Assembly: GCF_001425355.1 (NCBI RefSeq)
Contig: NZ_LMQN01000015.1
Coordinates: forward strand, 1,233,362 to 1,297,361
Length of the DNA: 64,000 nt
Source of the DNA: Chryseobacterium sp. Leaf405
Lineage (GTDB): Bacteria > Bacteroidota > Bacteroidia > Flavobacteriales > Weeksellaceae
Direction of reading: 5' to 3'
In this document: positions 8,838 to 18,112 of the stretch, piece after piece
Position numbering within the stretch: the first letter of the stretch is position 1
Layout: each line of letters begins with the position of its first letter
Position numbers and translations under genes: made by a program
The notes under the pieces: model-generated
Seen by the model: the letters and a program-made list of their open reading frames with translations, nothing else
Told to the model about the DNA's origin: nothing
Database searches by the model: none

Positions 8838-10581
8838 TATATACCCTGTCATCAATACAGAAACGAAGCGTAGTAAAGAATCTCATTTTTTAAGAGAAGA
8901 TTTCTCTTTTCGTCGAAATGACATAAATAAGTTAATATTTTTCATTGCTTTAACTCTTAGTATAGTGTCGTGTGGAATAAGAAAATCCATTAAACACATT
9001 CCTGAGGTAAAACAATATTCCCTTGAAATTCCGAAGGTTAATAAAATCAACGATTCTACTTTTAGCTTTAATCAAAATTATTTAACAAAGAATAAACAGC
9101 AGCTGTGGGAGCTATATATTAAAGGAAATCCTTTGCAGTTGGGTTATAATAATGGAGCTTTAACGCAAAATCTGATGCAAAAACAGGAAGAAATTTTCTT
9201 TTCTAAAGTTGAAGGTTTTGTTCCGTCAAAATTTAAGCAAAATCTTTTAAGAGGTTTTTTAAAATGGTACAACAGAAAAATGTTTTTGAATGTAAGAGAA
9301 GATTATCAGGCAGAATTGTACGGTTTGTCTCAATATTCATCAGATAAATATGATTTTATTGCTCCGAAATTTTTACGGAATATGTACTTGCATGGGGCGC
9401 ACGACATTGGTCATGCAATGCAGGATTTGATGGTCGTTGGCTGTACTTCTCTTGCAGTTTGGAATGAAAATACGGAAGACGGAGATTTGCTGATTGGAAG
9501 AAATTTTGACTTTTATGTAGGTGATGATTTTGCGAAAAATAAATTGGTTCAATTTGTAGAACCGGAAGAAGGAATTCCTTACCTGTCTGTAAGTTGGCCT
9601 GGCATGATCGGGGTCGTTTCAGGAATGAATAAAGAAGGAATTACGGTAACCATCAATGCAGGAAAATCTAAAATTCCGTTGACGGCAAAAACTCCGATTT
9701 CATTGGTGACAAGGGAAATTCTGCAATATGCAAAGAACATTGATGAAGCGATTGCGATTGCCAAAAAGCGAAAAGTTTTTGTTTCAGAATCCATTTTGGT
9801 TGGAAGTGCGAATGATAAAAATGCGGTGATTATTGAAGTCTCTCCGGATAATTTTGGAGTATATAAAGTAGAAAATACAAGTCAGATTTTTTGTACCAAT
9901 CATTTTCAATCGGATGCTTATAAAGATGATAAGAGAAATCAAAAGCATATTGTAGAAAGTCATTCTGAATATCGCTACGAAAAACTGCAGGAACTTTTGC
10001 AGGAAAATAAGAAGTTGAATCCTGAGAAAATGGCTTCAATTTTAAGAGATAAATCAGGATTAAAAAGTGAGAAAATAGGTTTTGGAAATGAAAAGGCTAT
10101 CAATCAATTGCTGGCACATCATGCGGTGATCTTTTCGCCTCAAAAAAAGTTGGTTTGGGTGTCTTCGAATCCTTATCAATTGGGCGAATTTGTCTGTTAT
10201 GATCTCAATGAAATTTTTTCCGAGAAAAGATTGAAAAGCGGGAAATTTTCAAGATCAGATTTAAATATTGCGAAAGATCCATTTGTAGATTCTCAGGAAT
10301 TCAAAAATTATGAGGAATATAAAAAGCTGAGTTCTCAGATTGAAGATGCCATCGATCATAAAGAACAAATGCTTTCAGAAGAATTTATCAGTCATTATCA
10401 ATCTTTGAATCCGGATTTTTGGCTTGTTTACTATCAAGCTGGAAAATATTATTTTAATCAAAAAGAATATGCTAAAGCAAAAACAGAATTCGAAAAAGCA
10501 TTGACTAAAGAAATCACAACCGTTCCAGATAAAGAAAATGTGGAAAAATATTTATATAAAACATTAAAAAAGTTAAAATAA
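8824..10581 (+). CDS. C45-family Ntn acyltransferase/hydrolase-like lipoprotein
   Basis: 585 residues. A lipoprotein signal (hydrophobic about 36-48, lipobox ending at Cys50) precedes a C45-type (acyl-CoA:6-aminopenicillanate acyltransferase-like) domain. The candidate N-terminal nucleophile is Cys207 in VVGCTSLAVW, preceding GRNFDF and SWPGMIGVVSGMN. A TPR-like helix pair closes the C-terminus. Proteins of this family transfer or remove acyl groups and self-cleave before the Cys. The location suggests acyl transfer on flexirubin in the periplasm. The GTG start leaves 34 residues before the signal peptide, and these are encoded by a dispersed repeat (8847-8923), so the natural start is uncertain. 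Confidence 0.72.
   Translation: MKKTNIYPVINTETKRSKESHFLREDFSFRRNDINKLIFFIALTLSIVSCGIRKSIKHIPEVKQYSLEIPKVNKINDSTFSFNQNYLTKNKQQLWELYIKGNPLQLGYNNGALTQNLMQKQEEIFFSKVEGFVPSKFKQNLLRGFLKWYNRKMFLNVREDYQAELYGLSQYSSDKYDFIAPKFLRNMYLHGAHDIGHAMQDLMVVGCTSLAVWNENTEDGDLLIGRNFDFYVGDDFAKNKLVQFVEPEEGIPYLSVSWPGMIGVVSGMNKEGITVTINAGKSKIPLTAKTPISLVTREILQYAKNIDEAIAIAKKRKVFVSESILVGSANDKNAVIIEVSPDNFGVYKVENTSQIFCTNHFQSDAYKDDKRNQKHIVESHSEYRYEKLQELLQENKKLNPEKMASILRDKSGLKSEKIGFGNEKAINQLLAHHAVIFSPQKKLVWVSSNPYQLGEFVCYDLNEIFSEKRLKSGKFSRSDLNIAKDPFVDSQEFKNYEEYKKLSSQIEDAIDHKEQMLSEEFISHYQSLNPDFWLVYYQAGKYYFNQKEYAKAKTEFEKALTKEITTVPDKENVEKYLYKTLKKLK
8847..8923. repeat. 77-bp dispersed repeat bounded by TGTCAT/ATGACA
   Basis: The element has 6-bp terminal inverted repeats (8847-8852 and 8918-8923) and internal text that reads, on the minus strand, GTCATTTCGACGAAAAGAG and GAGATTCTTTACTACGCTTC. 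I recognise this as a repeat common in Chryseobacterium and Flavobacterium. It sits inside the 5' end of the C45 gene and is read through in frame. Confidence 0.6.
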
Positions 10582-10765
10582 TTTCAGATTTAGTGTAATA
10601 ATTTTGGGCTGAAAGTTATTTGTATTCATTCTATTTACTTAAAATTCTTAAAGATTTGATTTGTGTTTTATTAATGTTTTGTGGGTTTTTGTTGTTGAAT
10701 TTATTTTAATTTAATCGTTGTGTTTTTGTATTTTAACTGAATTGTCGTTTTTGTTGATAAAAATG

Positions 10766-10798
10766 TTTGGTGGAAAGTAGATTTATTATTTATATTCG
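10766..10798 (+). promoter_or_regulatory. Candidate promoter of the cytochrome gene
   Basis: TTTG (10766-10769), 21 bp, then TATATTCG (10791-10798; one mismatch to TAnnTTTG), 20 bp before the ATG. The rest of the 236-bp intergenic stretch is T-rich with no other recognisable feature. Confidence 0.4.
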
Positions 10799-10817
10799 TT
10801 TTTTAAATTGAATGTGA

Positions 10818-11912
10818 ATGAAAAAATTTTACTTATTATCTTTATTGTGTTTTTTAATCCTGTTTTCCTGTAAAAGTGACGAAAAAATAGAAAGCGTTGA
10901 AACTGAAACTTCATTTGTTAATTTCAATATTGATGCAGTTCCTTATACAAAATTGTCAACCTACGCGTTCTTTACGGGAGATCTTAAAAATCTGATTCCT
11001 AATACAAAAGTGATTCCTTACGAGCCGGCAAGCTCTCTTTTTACAGATTATGCATCGAAAAAAAGATTTATCTGGATGCCAAGCGGCGTGAAAGCAAGTT
11101 ATGATGCAGATGATAAGACATTGAATTTCCCTGTAGGAACGGTTTTAATCAAAAACTTTTATTACAATACGATACAGCCGGGTAATACTACAAAAATTAT
11201 TGAAACCCGATTGATGATTAAAAAATCAAGTGGCTGGATTTTCGCAGAGTATTTATGGAATGATGCTCAGACAGAAGCAGAACTGGTAACCGGAACAGAT
11301 TTTACAAGCGGAAGCTCCAAAAATATTACATTTAAAAAAGATAATAACGAAGTTGTTACCACCGATTACAGAATTCCATCTGAAACAGAATGTTTGGCGT
11401 GTCATAAATTAGATAACAAACCAATTCCCATTGGTGTAAAACCGCAAAACTTAAATGTTTCCTACAATTATCCGAACGGAATTAAAAACCAGCTTCAGAA
11501 ATTAGTGGATGAAGGTTATTTGCAAAGTTATCCTTCCAATATCGTTTCTACTGTAAATTATAAAGATACGGGCAAGCCTTTAGATATCAGATTGAGATCT
11601 TATCTGGATATCAACTGTGCACACTGCCATCAGGACAATGCACGCTGTGATTATCGGGCAATTCGTTTAAGCTTCAGCCAGACAACTGCTTTGTCAAAAT
11701 TAGGGGTTTGTGTAATGGCTGACGAACCGATTGATCCTTCATTAGAAAGAATTATCACACCGGGAAATTCTAATAAATCTGTTATGCATTTCAGGCTTAA
11801 TTCTGTCAATGAAAATACAAGAATGCCTTTACTGGGCAGAACGATTGTTCATGATGAAGGGGTTGATCTTTTAAAACAGTGGATCAATACGTTAAATCAG
11901 AACTGTCCATAA
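10818..11912 (+). CDS. Diheme c-type cytochrome lipoprotein (SO_2930-like)
   Basis: 364 residues. A lipoprotein signal with lipobox Cys18 (LILFSC) is followed by a domain with two heme c sites, CLACH at 192-196 and CAHCH at 267-271. The spacing and the surrounding text (IPIGVKPQNLN, GNSNKSVMHFRL near the end) fit the SO_2930/HNE_0200 family of diheme proteins. It would be anchored in the periplasm or on the surface and carry electrons or act as an oxidase; no substrate is known. It is followed 34 bp later by a secreted FG-GAP protein and the two look like a pair. Nothing links it directly to pigment synthesis, so it may be an insertion in the locus. Confidence 0.8.
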   Translation: MKKFYLLSLLCFLILFSCKSDEKIESVETETSFVNFNIDAVPYTKLSTYAFFTGDLKNLIPNTKVIPYEPASSLFTDYASKKRFIWMPSGVKASYDADDKTLNFPVGTVLIKNFYYNTIQPGNTTKIIETRLMIKKSSGWIFAEYLWNDAQTEAELVTGTDFTSGSSKNITFKKDNNEVVTTDYRIPSETECLACHKLDNKPIPIGVKPQNLNVSYNYPNGIKNQLQKLVDEGYLQSYPSNIVSTVNYKDTGKPLDIRLRSYLDINCAHCHQDNARCDYRAIRLSFSQTTALSKLGVCVMADEPIDPSLERIITPGNSNKSVMHFRLNSVNENTRMPLLGRTIVHDEGVDLLKQWINTLNQNCP

Positions 11913-11946
11913 AAATTAATAATAACCAATAAACGAACTGATTAAA

Positions 11947-13965
11947 ATGAAACGAAATCTATCCCTTTTTGTAGTCATGCTAAATGTTGCATGGGGAACC
12001 GCACAATTAACATGTGCCACCGCAGTTCCTTTGGCCGTAGGAACAGTTACAGCCCCGGCCGTTACAGGAGATGCACCGATAACGGCGTGTTCTTTGGGAG
12101 CACCGGGCTTGAAAGGATTATGGTATAAATATACTCCTACAGAAAATAAGACAATAAAAATTACCACATCTGCAGCCGGACAGAATGCAGATACCCGTAT
12201 GATGGTCTTTACGGGGAATTGCGGAGCGCTAACCTGTTTGACTGCCAATGATGATTTTACAGGAACATTTTCTCAGGTGACTTTTAATGCAGTTGCCGGG
12301 ACAACGTATTATATAGCCTTTGACAACAAATATTCTTCTTTAGGTTTTAATATTAATCTCTCTGAAGTCGTTATAGTGGTTACTCCGGATCGTCTGTCTT
12401 TTGTTTCGCAACCAGTATCGATTACCGGAAATTTTAATAATTGTATCGTAGACATGAACGGAGATTATCTTGATGATATTGTTTCTGTGGTAAGTGCTAC
12501 ACAAATTATGATTTCTTATCAACAGCCAGGAGGTGGATTCAATAATATTACCTATACAGTCCCAACAACAACGATAACGCCTTCTTGGAGTATTGCTGCG
12601 GGAGATTATGATAATAACGGCTATAATGATCTCGTTTATGGCTCAGGAAGCGGAATTGCTTTGGTGAAAGCTAATGCAAATGGTACAGGATTTACTTCTG
12701 AGAAAAAGCCACAATCTTTTTTAGTACAGAGAACAAATTTTATCGACATCAATAATGACGGAAGACTGGATGCTTTCGTGTGTGACGATAATGGTCCGAA
12801 CAGATATTATATGAACGACGGAACGAATATGAATCACAACCAAGGTGGATTGGGAGATTTCCCTTCCGGCGGAAACTACGGTTCTATCTGGATTGATTAT
12901 GATAACGATGGTGATATGGATTTATATATCGCTAAGTGTAGTGGCGGCGGTTCAGGTCCCGGCGGAAACATCGATGAACTTCACAAAAACAATGGAAACG
13001 GAACATTCACGAATGTGGCTGCTACGGCAAATATGGCAAATGCTACTCAGACATGGTCTTCGGCATGGGGAGATTTTAATAATGACGGCTGGATGGATGC
13101 CGTTATCGGTATTAATTCTACAAGCAACGGTCTGAGCAAAGTCATGAAAAATAATGGCGACGGAACATTTACAGATAAATCAGCAGGTTCAGGTTATGAT
13201 GCAACAAATGCTTTAAGCCGAGAATATGTTACTCATGATTTTGATAATGATGGATTTTTAGACATTTTGGGTGCAAGTAACACAATCATGTTCGGAAATG
13301 GTGATTTTACGTTTACTCCAAACCCAAATGCTTATAATTTAGGTTATTACGATCGTCCTATCGGAGACTTAAATAATGACGGATTCCTCGATATTCAGAA
13401 TGGAAACAGTGTTTTGATGAATGCCGGAAATACCAATAAATGGCTGAAAGTAACCTTAAAAGGAACTCAAAGTAACAGAAACGGAATCGGTGCAAGAGTT
13501 GAGATTTATGGTGCCTGGGGAAAACAGATCCGTGATGTACAAAGCGGAACAGGATTCGGAAATATGAGTACACTAAACGCACATTTCGGAATCGGTCAGG
13601 CTACGGCAATTACAAAAGTGGTGGTAAAATGGCCTTCAGGATTGGTTGATATTATTAATAATGTAACTCCGAACACGACGCTAAACGTAATAGAAGGATC
13701 ATTCTTAAATACTAAAGAAGTTGAAGCGGCTCAGGAAGTTTTCACGGTTTATCCAAATCCAACGGATGATTTGATTAATTTCAAAACTAAAAAAGATTTT
13801 GTTCCTGTAGATGCTAAAGTCTATGAAATGAGTGGAAGAATGGTTTTACAAACGAAGATAGAAAGAAATTCAATTTCAATTAAAGAATTAAACGCAGGGA
13901 ATTATATGTTGATCGTAATAGATAAAAACGGACAGAAATATTCTCAAAAAATAACAAAGAAATAA
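11947..13965 (+). CDS. Secreted FG-GAP/VCBS-repeat protein with ASPIC/UnbV domain, type IX secretion substrate
   Basis: 672 residues. A signal peptide (1-20) is followed by a beta-sandwich region, then at least five calcium-binding repeats of the type D-x-D/N-x-D-G-x-x-D (for example DINNDGRLD, DYDNDGDMD, DFNNDGWMD, DFDNDGFLD), which build a beta-propeller. An ASPIC/UnbV-type domain (about 500-590, GIGARVEIYG through KWPSGLVDII) comes next. The last 75 residues are a type IX sorting domain (VYPNPTDDL, then MSGR, L-x-x-G-x-Y-x-x-I). It should be exported to the cell surface. The ligand is unknown. It follows the diheme lipoprotein on the same strand. Confidence 0.85.
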   Translation: MKRNLSLFVVMLNVAWGTAQLTCATAVPLAVGTVTAPAVTGDAPITACSLGAPGLKGLWYKYTPTENKTIKITTSAAGQNADTRMMVFTGNCGALTCLTANDDFTGTFSQVTFNAVAGTTYYIAFDNKYSSLGFNINLSEVVIVVTPDRLSFVSQPVSITGNFNNCIVDMNGDYLDDIVSVVSATQIMISYQQPGGGFNNITYTVPTTTITPSWSIAAGDYDNNGYNDLVYGSGSGIALVKANANGTGFTSEKKPQSFLVQRTNFIDINNDGRLDAFVCDDNGPNRYYMNDGTNMNHNQGGLGDFPSGGNYGSIWIDYDNDGDMDLYIAKCSGGGSGPGGNIDELHKNNGNGTFTNVAATANMANATQTWSSAWGDFNNDGWMDAVIGINSTSNGLSKVMKNNGDGTFTDKSAGSGYDATNALSREYVTHDFDNDGFLDILGASNTIMFGNGDFTFTPNPNAYNLGYYDRPIGDLNNDGFLDIQNGNSVLMNAGNTNKWLKVTLKGTQSNRNGIGARVEIYGAWGKQIRDVQSGTGFGNMSTLNAHFGIGQATAITKVVVKWPSGLVDIINNVTPNTTLNVIEGSFLNTKEVEAAQEVFTVYPNPTDDLINFKTKKDFVPVDAKVYEMSGRMVLQTKIERNSISIKELNAGNYMLIVIDKNGQKYSQKITKK

Positions 13966-13991
13966 TCAATTAAATAACAACTATTCTCATG

Positions 13992-14020
13992 CTGCAAGGT
14001 CGAAAGGCTTTGCAGTTTTT
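13992..14020 (+). terminator. Rho-independent terminator after the FG-GAP gene
   Basis: A 10-bp stem (13992-14001 with 14006-14015, two G-U pairs) with a GAAA tetraloop is followed by five T. It separates convergent genes. Confidence 0.75.
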
Positions 14021-14025
14021 ATTGA

Positions 14026-15198
14026 TTAATCGTTCTCCGGGCTTAGTTTATTCAAGAAAAGAAAAGTCGCAACACCGGAAATTACCGACATTGAAGTGGC
14101 TAAAATAAAACTTCCGATAATATATTGAACAAGATTATTTTTTATGAGTTCAAAATTAAGTTCCTGGCTCAGAAGGTTGCTTTCTCCATGCACGAATGGA
14201 GATCCGAGAAACAAAGATGCGGCAATAATAAACGGAATAAACGGTGGTAAACTCACATTGGAAGAAACAAAAGCCAAGACTTTATTCAGCTTAAAAAGGA
14301 CAGATAGGGAAATCACCAATAATGTATGGAATCCCCAAAACGGAGAAAACCCAATGAAAACACCCAACGCAATAGAAAATGCTTTAATGCGATTGCTTCC
14401 GTCGCTTTCTAAAACATCTTCTTTTATGAATCTTTTAAAACTTTTTTTTTTGAAATTATTCACGAAGTTTCTCGGAATAATATAGACTAAAGTAATCGTT
14501 ACTAAAATCGTATTCAAAATACTGATTCTTGTAAAATCCTTAAATGGTCGGAAATGCGAAACCCTTTCAGCAGGATCATACAATACTTTTATCGGAACAT
14601 TTTTTACATGAACGTGCCGCCACGCAGTTCTTACAATAATTTCAATCTCGAACTCAAATTTGGGCGTAAAATATTTTTTTGGAATTTTATGTAAAGGATA
14701 TAATCGATAACCGGATTGAGTATCTTCCAGCTTAGTGCCCGTCTCAAACCAAAACCAGAAATTAGAAAAACGATTTCCGAAACTGCTTTTTTTCGGAATT
14801 CCGTCTTGAGACATATTTCGGTTCCCGATTAATAAAACATCTTCTTTTTCATTTAATAAAGCTTCAACGAAGACAGGAATGTCATCAGGATAATGCTGTC
14901 CGTCAGAATCAATCGTGATAGCGTAATGATAACCTAATTCTTTTGCTTTTCTGAAGCCAATTTTCAACCCATTCCCTTTTCCTTTATTCTCAGGTAAATT
15001 AATTACATTTATTTGTGAATAATGATGTAAAATATTCTGAGTAGAATCGGTTGATCCGTCATTTACAACAATAATGTTTTCAGTGTAATCTAACACACCA
15101 TCAATCACTCTTTTCAGAGTTTTTTCATTATTGTAAGTAGGTATTAAAACACATATTTTCTTTTCAGAAATTGCATTTTGTACTTCAGGAAGGGTCAT
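14026..15198 (-). CDS. GT2 glycosyltransferase fused to DUF2062 membrane domain
   Basis: 390 residues. The N-terminal GT-A domain (about 14-230) has CVLIPTYNNE, VVNDGSTDST and the metal-binding D-x-D at 97-99 in TIDSDGQH. The C-terminal DUF2062 region (about 255-385) has several membrane helices with GVFIGFSPFWGFHT. The fusion is typical of aryl polyene and flexirubin loci. It may glycosylate a polyprenyl or lipid carrier, or the pigment itself; no sugar is reported on flexirubin as far as I know, so the role stays open. It is the last gene of leftward group A. Confidence 0.82.
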   Translation of the reverse strand: MTLPEVQNAISEKKICVLIPTYNNEKTLKRVIDGVLDYTENIIVVNDGSTDSTQNILHHYSQINVINLPENKGKGNGLKIGFRKAKELGYHYAITIDSDGQHYPDDIPVFVEALLNEKEDVLLIGNRNMSQDGIPKKSSFGNRFSNFWFWFETGTKLEDTQSGYRLYPLHKIPKKYFTPKFEFEIEIIVRTAWRHVHVKNVPIKVLYDPAERVSHFRPFKDFTRISILNTILVTITLVYIIPRNFVNNFKKKSFKRFIKEDVLESDGSNRIKAFSIALGVFIGFSPFWGFHTLLVISLSVLFKLNKVLAFVSSNVSLPPFIPFIIAASLFLGSPFVHGESNLLSQELNFELIKNNLVQYIIGSFILATSMSVISGVATFLFLNKLSPEND

Positions 15199-15202
15199 TG
15201 TT

Positions 15203-15679
15203 TTATTTTAATGTTGCTCTTTCTTCAGCAGTCATTGTTTTAGACTGAGCAGCAAATCTTTTAATATAGTTTTTTAAAGCCGTATTTTGCTTTCCGTAAT
15301 TAGCAAGAATAAATACTTTATCATCTTTAAGACTTCCGCGATATCCGACAATTTTGGGAATATTTTCCTGAACACTCATTCTAATTATCCTTAGCTCGAT
15401 GTTATTAGAATTAGATTTAATAACAGATTCCAGATCTGTCGCTCCGGATTTCACAAGTGCTTTTCTGTTCTGTTTGGTAATTTTGGCTTCCATAATCTTT
15501 GCAGCGGCTTTATAACCTTGGATCACAGGGTCAGAGCCTGAAGTTTTTTCTGCTGTATTAATAAAAGCCTCGGTATTGGCATTCGAAGAATTTGCTTTTG
15601 CATAACTTTCTCTCAACGATTCAAGACCCGATTGAAAGAAAAGGAAGAAGGCTGTTAAAAATGAAAAGATAAGTTTCAT
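15203..15679 (-). CDS. Secreted protein of unknown function in the pigment operon
   Basis: 158 residues. An N-terminal signal peptide (about 1-18, MKLIFSFLTAFFLFF) precedes a helical, Lys- and Ala-rich body. I do not recognise a family. The start codon overlaps the stop of the dehydratase gene by one base (TAATG), so it is translationally coupled. The tail end (TAEERATLK) and the pattern of amphipathic helices suggest a small periplasmic helical protein. Position between LolA-like and glycosyltransferase genes suggests a part in pigment transport or assembly. Confidence 0.7.
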   Translation of the reverse strand: MKLIFSFLTAFFLFFQSGLESLRESYAKANSSNANTEAFINTAEKTSGSDPVIQGYKAAAKIMEAKITKQNRKALVKSGATDLESVIKSNSNNIELRIIRMSVQENIPKIVGYRGSLKDDKVFILANYGKQNTALKNYIKRFAAQSKTMTAEERATLK

Positions 15680-16056
15680 TATGTCAATTTTTTATAATTT
15701 ACTGACAATTTTAATGCAATAGTCTCGCCAAAAGAAGTTGTATTTTTTACTTTCACTTCTTCATCACTTTCGTTGATATCCAGTTGAAGTTTTAATTCAG
15801 GCGTTTCAAAAGGATTGATGATCGCCATAAACTTCACATTGGAAGCCGTCTTTAAAAATAATTCTCTGCCTGTAAATTCTTCAGTAAGTTCTTTTACGAT
15901 CTGCATCATACAAACGCCCGGTGTTACAGGATTTCCCGGAAAATGACCTTTGAAAATGTCATGGTCTTGATTTAATGTAATATTGGCGACAAAACTTCCG
16001 CTTTCTGCCTTTTCGTATGATTTTAATGTATAAAAATCTGTAAGGATGGTCTGCAT
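15679..16056 (-). CDS. 3-hydroxyacyl-ACP dehydratase (FabZ-like hotdog)
   Basis: 125 residues with a single hotdog fold. The catalytic block GHFPGNPVTPGV (His38) and the following CMMQIVKE helix match FabZ/FabA-type dehydratases. It would dehydrate the 3-hydroxyacyl-ACP to the trans-2-enoyl-ACP, creating each double bond of the polyene. It is the only protein in the pigment locus with the full GHFPGxP motif; the other two hotdog proteins (29690 and 30140) lack it. Coupled by one-base overlap to the next gene. Confidence 0.85.
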   Translation of the reverse strand: MQTILTDFYTLKSYEKAESGSFVANITLNQDHDIFKGHFPGNPVTPGVCMMQIVKELTEEFTGRELFLKTASNVKFMAIINPFETPELKLQLDINESDEEVKVKNTTSFGETIALKLSVNYKKLT

Positions 16057-16057
16057 A

Positions 16058-16693
16058 TTATTCTGTTTCAGTTATTTGAAATAGTTTTATATTGATCTTG
16101 AAATCTTTGTGTTGAAGATTCAAACTATCAGCGAAGATATGTTTTTTTGCATCAAAAGTAAAATCGATTTTTTCCTTATTATTTTTAGTATAAACGATTT
16201 GTTTCAGTAAACCATTTTCTTTATCAAAGAATAAGTAATATGTTTTTTTATCAATTTTTGAAAGATAGATATTAGAATTTTCGTTTTCGAAACTTTTACT
16301 CACAGGATATTTTCTTTTTAAAAGTTCCTGAAAATCATTCTTTAAAAAATTAATGACCATTTTTTTATCTAAATCGGGAAGAACATAATTCAGTTTAAAA
16401 TTATTATCTGAAATTTCAAAATCAATTAATTTATTTCCGAAATCTGAAGTCATAACAACACGGTGAGTGCTTTCGTTAAGCTTTTTTACTATTAAAATTC
16501 CACTTACGTGATTGCTGTAAATGTCCATCTGGCATTTATAAACATAATCTTCATCGGAAGAAAAATATAAATTTTCAACTGTTTTTTCAGAATTGGAAAC
16601 AAGTTTTGCGTCCGTTAATCTGTACGTTTTACACGAAACGAACAATAAGAAAATCAGGCTATAAACTGAATTCTGAAGCAGCAATCGGCGCAT
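16058..16693 (-). CDS. Outer-membrane lipoprotein of unknown function (DUF3261-like?)
   Basis: I place the start at the ATG ending at 16693, which gives MRRLLLQNS and a lipoprotein signal with lipobox FVSC; a longer reading from 16732 would put 13 extra residues before it and overlap the LolA gene by 74 bp instead of 35. The mature part (about 185 residues) looks beta-rich, with the block VYKCQMDIYSNHVSGILIV. Aryl polyene clusters usually encode a DUF3261 lipoprotein next to LolA; position and length fit that, but this is inference. It would help move or hold the pigment at the outer membrane. Confidence 0.65.
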   Translation of the reverse strand: MRRLLLQNSVYSLIFLLFVSCKTYRLTDAKLVSNSEKTVENLYFSSDEDYVYKCQMDIYSNHVSGILIVKKLNESTHRVVMTSDFGNKLIDFEISDNNFKLNYVLPDLDKKMVINFLKNDFQELLKRKYPVSKSFENENSNIYLSKIDKKTYYLFFDKENGLLKQIVYTKNNKEKIDFTFDAKKHIFADSLNLQHKDFKINIKLFQITETE

Positions 16694-17285
16694 TGATCTT
16701 TGTATTTTTAAAAACAATATTCGTAGTGTCACCCGAAGCCTCAGTCATATTAACCTGCGAAACCGTTGACTGACCTTTTGGAAAACTCAGTTCGATCTGC
16801 TTAATATATTTCAGCAACTGTGCTGATTTCGGGGTAAATTTTGCAATATTGTAATTGACATTTTTAAAATAAGAAACTGAAAATTCAGGATCATTAAACA
16901 TCTGTCCGTTTGAACTTCCCACAATCAGTTTGTTGATTTTTTCAAAAGTTTTGCTTTTTGCATCCACAGAAGATTTTTTGCCCTGATCGTTGATGAAAAT
17001 TTTATTATCCTTAAAAATAATGCTGTACTGATAAGGTTTCGTATACTTCCAGCTTAGCATATTTGGAGTTTTTAAAGACATTTTTCCGTACGTTACGATG
17101 CTCTTATCCAAAAAATCCATTTTCTTGGTCTGGGTGAAATCACTTTGCAAAGTTTTTATTTCTTTGGTTTCCGACGAAACTTTGGCTACAAATGCTTTTG
17201 CCTCCGTTCCAGACATTGCTGTATTTTGAGCAAAAAAGAAACTGGAAACTAATAAATAGGCGAGGAAAGCAATATTTTTAATCAT
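16659..17285 (-). CDS. LolA-like outer-membrane lipoprotein carrier
   Basis: 208 residues. A signal peptide (1-19, ending SSFFFAQ) precedes a LolA-type incomplete beta-barrel: QSDFTQTKKMDFLDKSI, YGKMSLKTPNMLSWKYTKPY and NKIFINDQGKK are family landmarks. LolA proteins carry hydrophobic ligands across the periplasm. In aryl polyene clusters a LolA-like protein is thought to carry the lipid-linked pigment. It is packed between a deacetylase (4-bp overlap) and a lipoprotein gene. The cell's general LolA would be encoded elsewhere. Confidence 0.85.
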   Translation of the reverse strand: MIKNIAFLAYLLVSSFFFAQNTAMSGTEAKAFVAKVSSETKEIKTLQSDFTQTKKMDFLDKSIVTYGKMSLKTPNMLSWKYTKPYQYSIIFKDNKIFINDQGKKSSVDAKSKTFEKINKLIVGSSNGQMFNDPEFSVSYFKNVNYNIAKFTPKSAQLLKYIKQIELSFPKGQSTVSQVNMTEASGDTTNIVFKNTKINAPIAASEFSL

Positions 17286-18034
17286 TTTTTTTGATTTTTA
17301 TTCATTGAATCAACTGTAAAAGTTGAGTAATTCTTCTCCTCCAAAAATACTAATAAATCTCTCAACACATTGTACGTTTTTTCGGAAGTGTCGTGAAGAA
17401 GAATGATACTTCCTTTTTTTAAGCCTTTTGTGACTTTTCGGTAAATTTTTTTCTCATTATCTGTAATCGTATCTAACGAGCGAACATTCCAACCGATGCT
17501 TTGTTTTTGAGTCTTTTTGATTGCTTTTGCAATACTTGGATTAGTGACTCCGAAAGGAGGCCGGTACAAATTGGTCTTTAAATTTCCCACATTTAACATC
17601 ACTTCATCACATTTATCAATTTCCTCAATCATTTTTGAAGTTGATAAAAATCCGGTGTTGTTGGAATGTGAAAGTGTGTGATTTCCAATGGTATGACCTT
17701 CGGCAATAATTCTTTGAAAAGTTTCAGGATATTTTTCAATCTGTTTTCCGATACAGAAAAAGGTAGCTTTTGTATTGTTTTCTTTTAATAAATCTAAAAA
17801 TTTCGGAGTAAATTCAGTCGGTCCATCATCAAAAGTCAAAGCAATTTCTTTAATTTTTGTTATTTTGTGAGTAACGCTGTTGATGAAATATCCTAAAGTT
17901 ATATCAAAAGAACCCCAAACAACCACCGCAGAAAACAGTAAAAAACAAAATAAATAAACCCAGAAAGTTCCATGAAACGCATAAATAAAAACGTTACAGA
18001 AAAGATAAAATAGGATAAATTGATAATGTTTCAT
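17282..18034 (-). CDS. Membrane-anchored polysaccharide deacetylase-like protein (NodB domain)
   Basis: 250 residues. Two hydrophobic segments occupy about 4-50. The NodB domain begins at IALTFDDGP (Asp69, Asp70) and has the metal-binding H-x3-H at His119/His123 (NHTLSH), then RPPFG and LLHD near the end, so all five CE4 motifs can be placed. The family removes N- or O-acetyl groups from glycans, though some members act on small molecules. In a pigment locus the substrate might be a carrier glycan or the pigment ester. Overlaps the LolA gene by 4 bp. Confidence 0.8.
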   Translation of the reverse strand: MKHYQFILFYLFCNVFIYAFHGTFWVYLFCFLLFSAVVVWGSFDITLGYFINSVTHKITKIKEIALTFDDGPTEFTPKFLDLLKENNTKATFFCIGKQIEKYPETFQRIIAEGHTIGNHTLSHSNNTGFLSTSKMIEEIDKCDEVMLNVGNLKTNLYRPPFGVTNPSIAKAIKKTQKQSIGWNVRSLDTITDNEKKIYRKVTKGLKKGSIILLHDTSEKTYNVLRDLLVFLEEKNYSTFTVDSMNKNQKK

Positions 18035-18112
18035 CTTTTATTGTTTTGAATTTTTGGTTTAAAATTTTTTGTTTCAGGATCCAAACCTCACATGTTTATT
18101 ACATTTAAAAAA

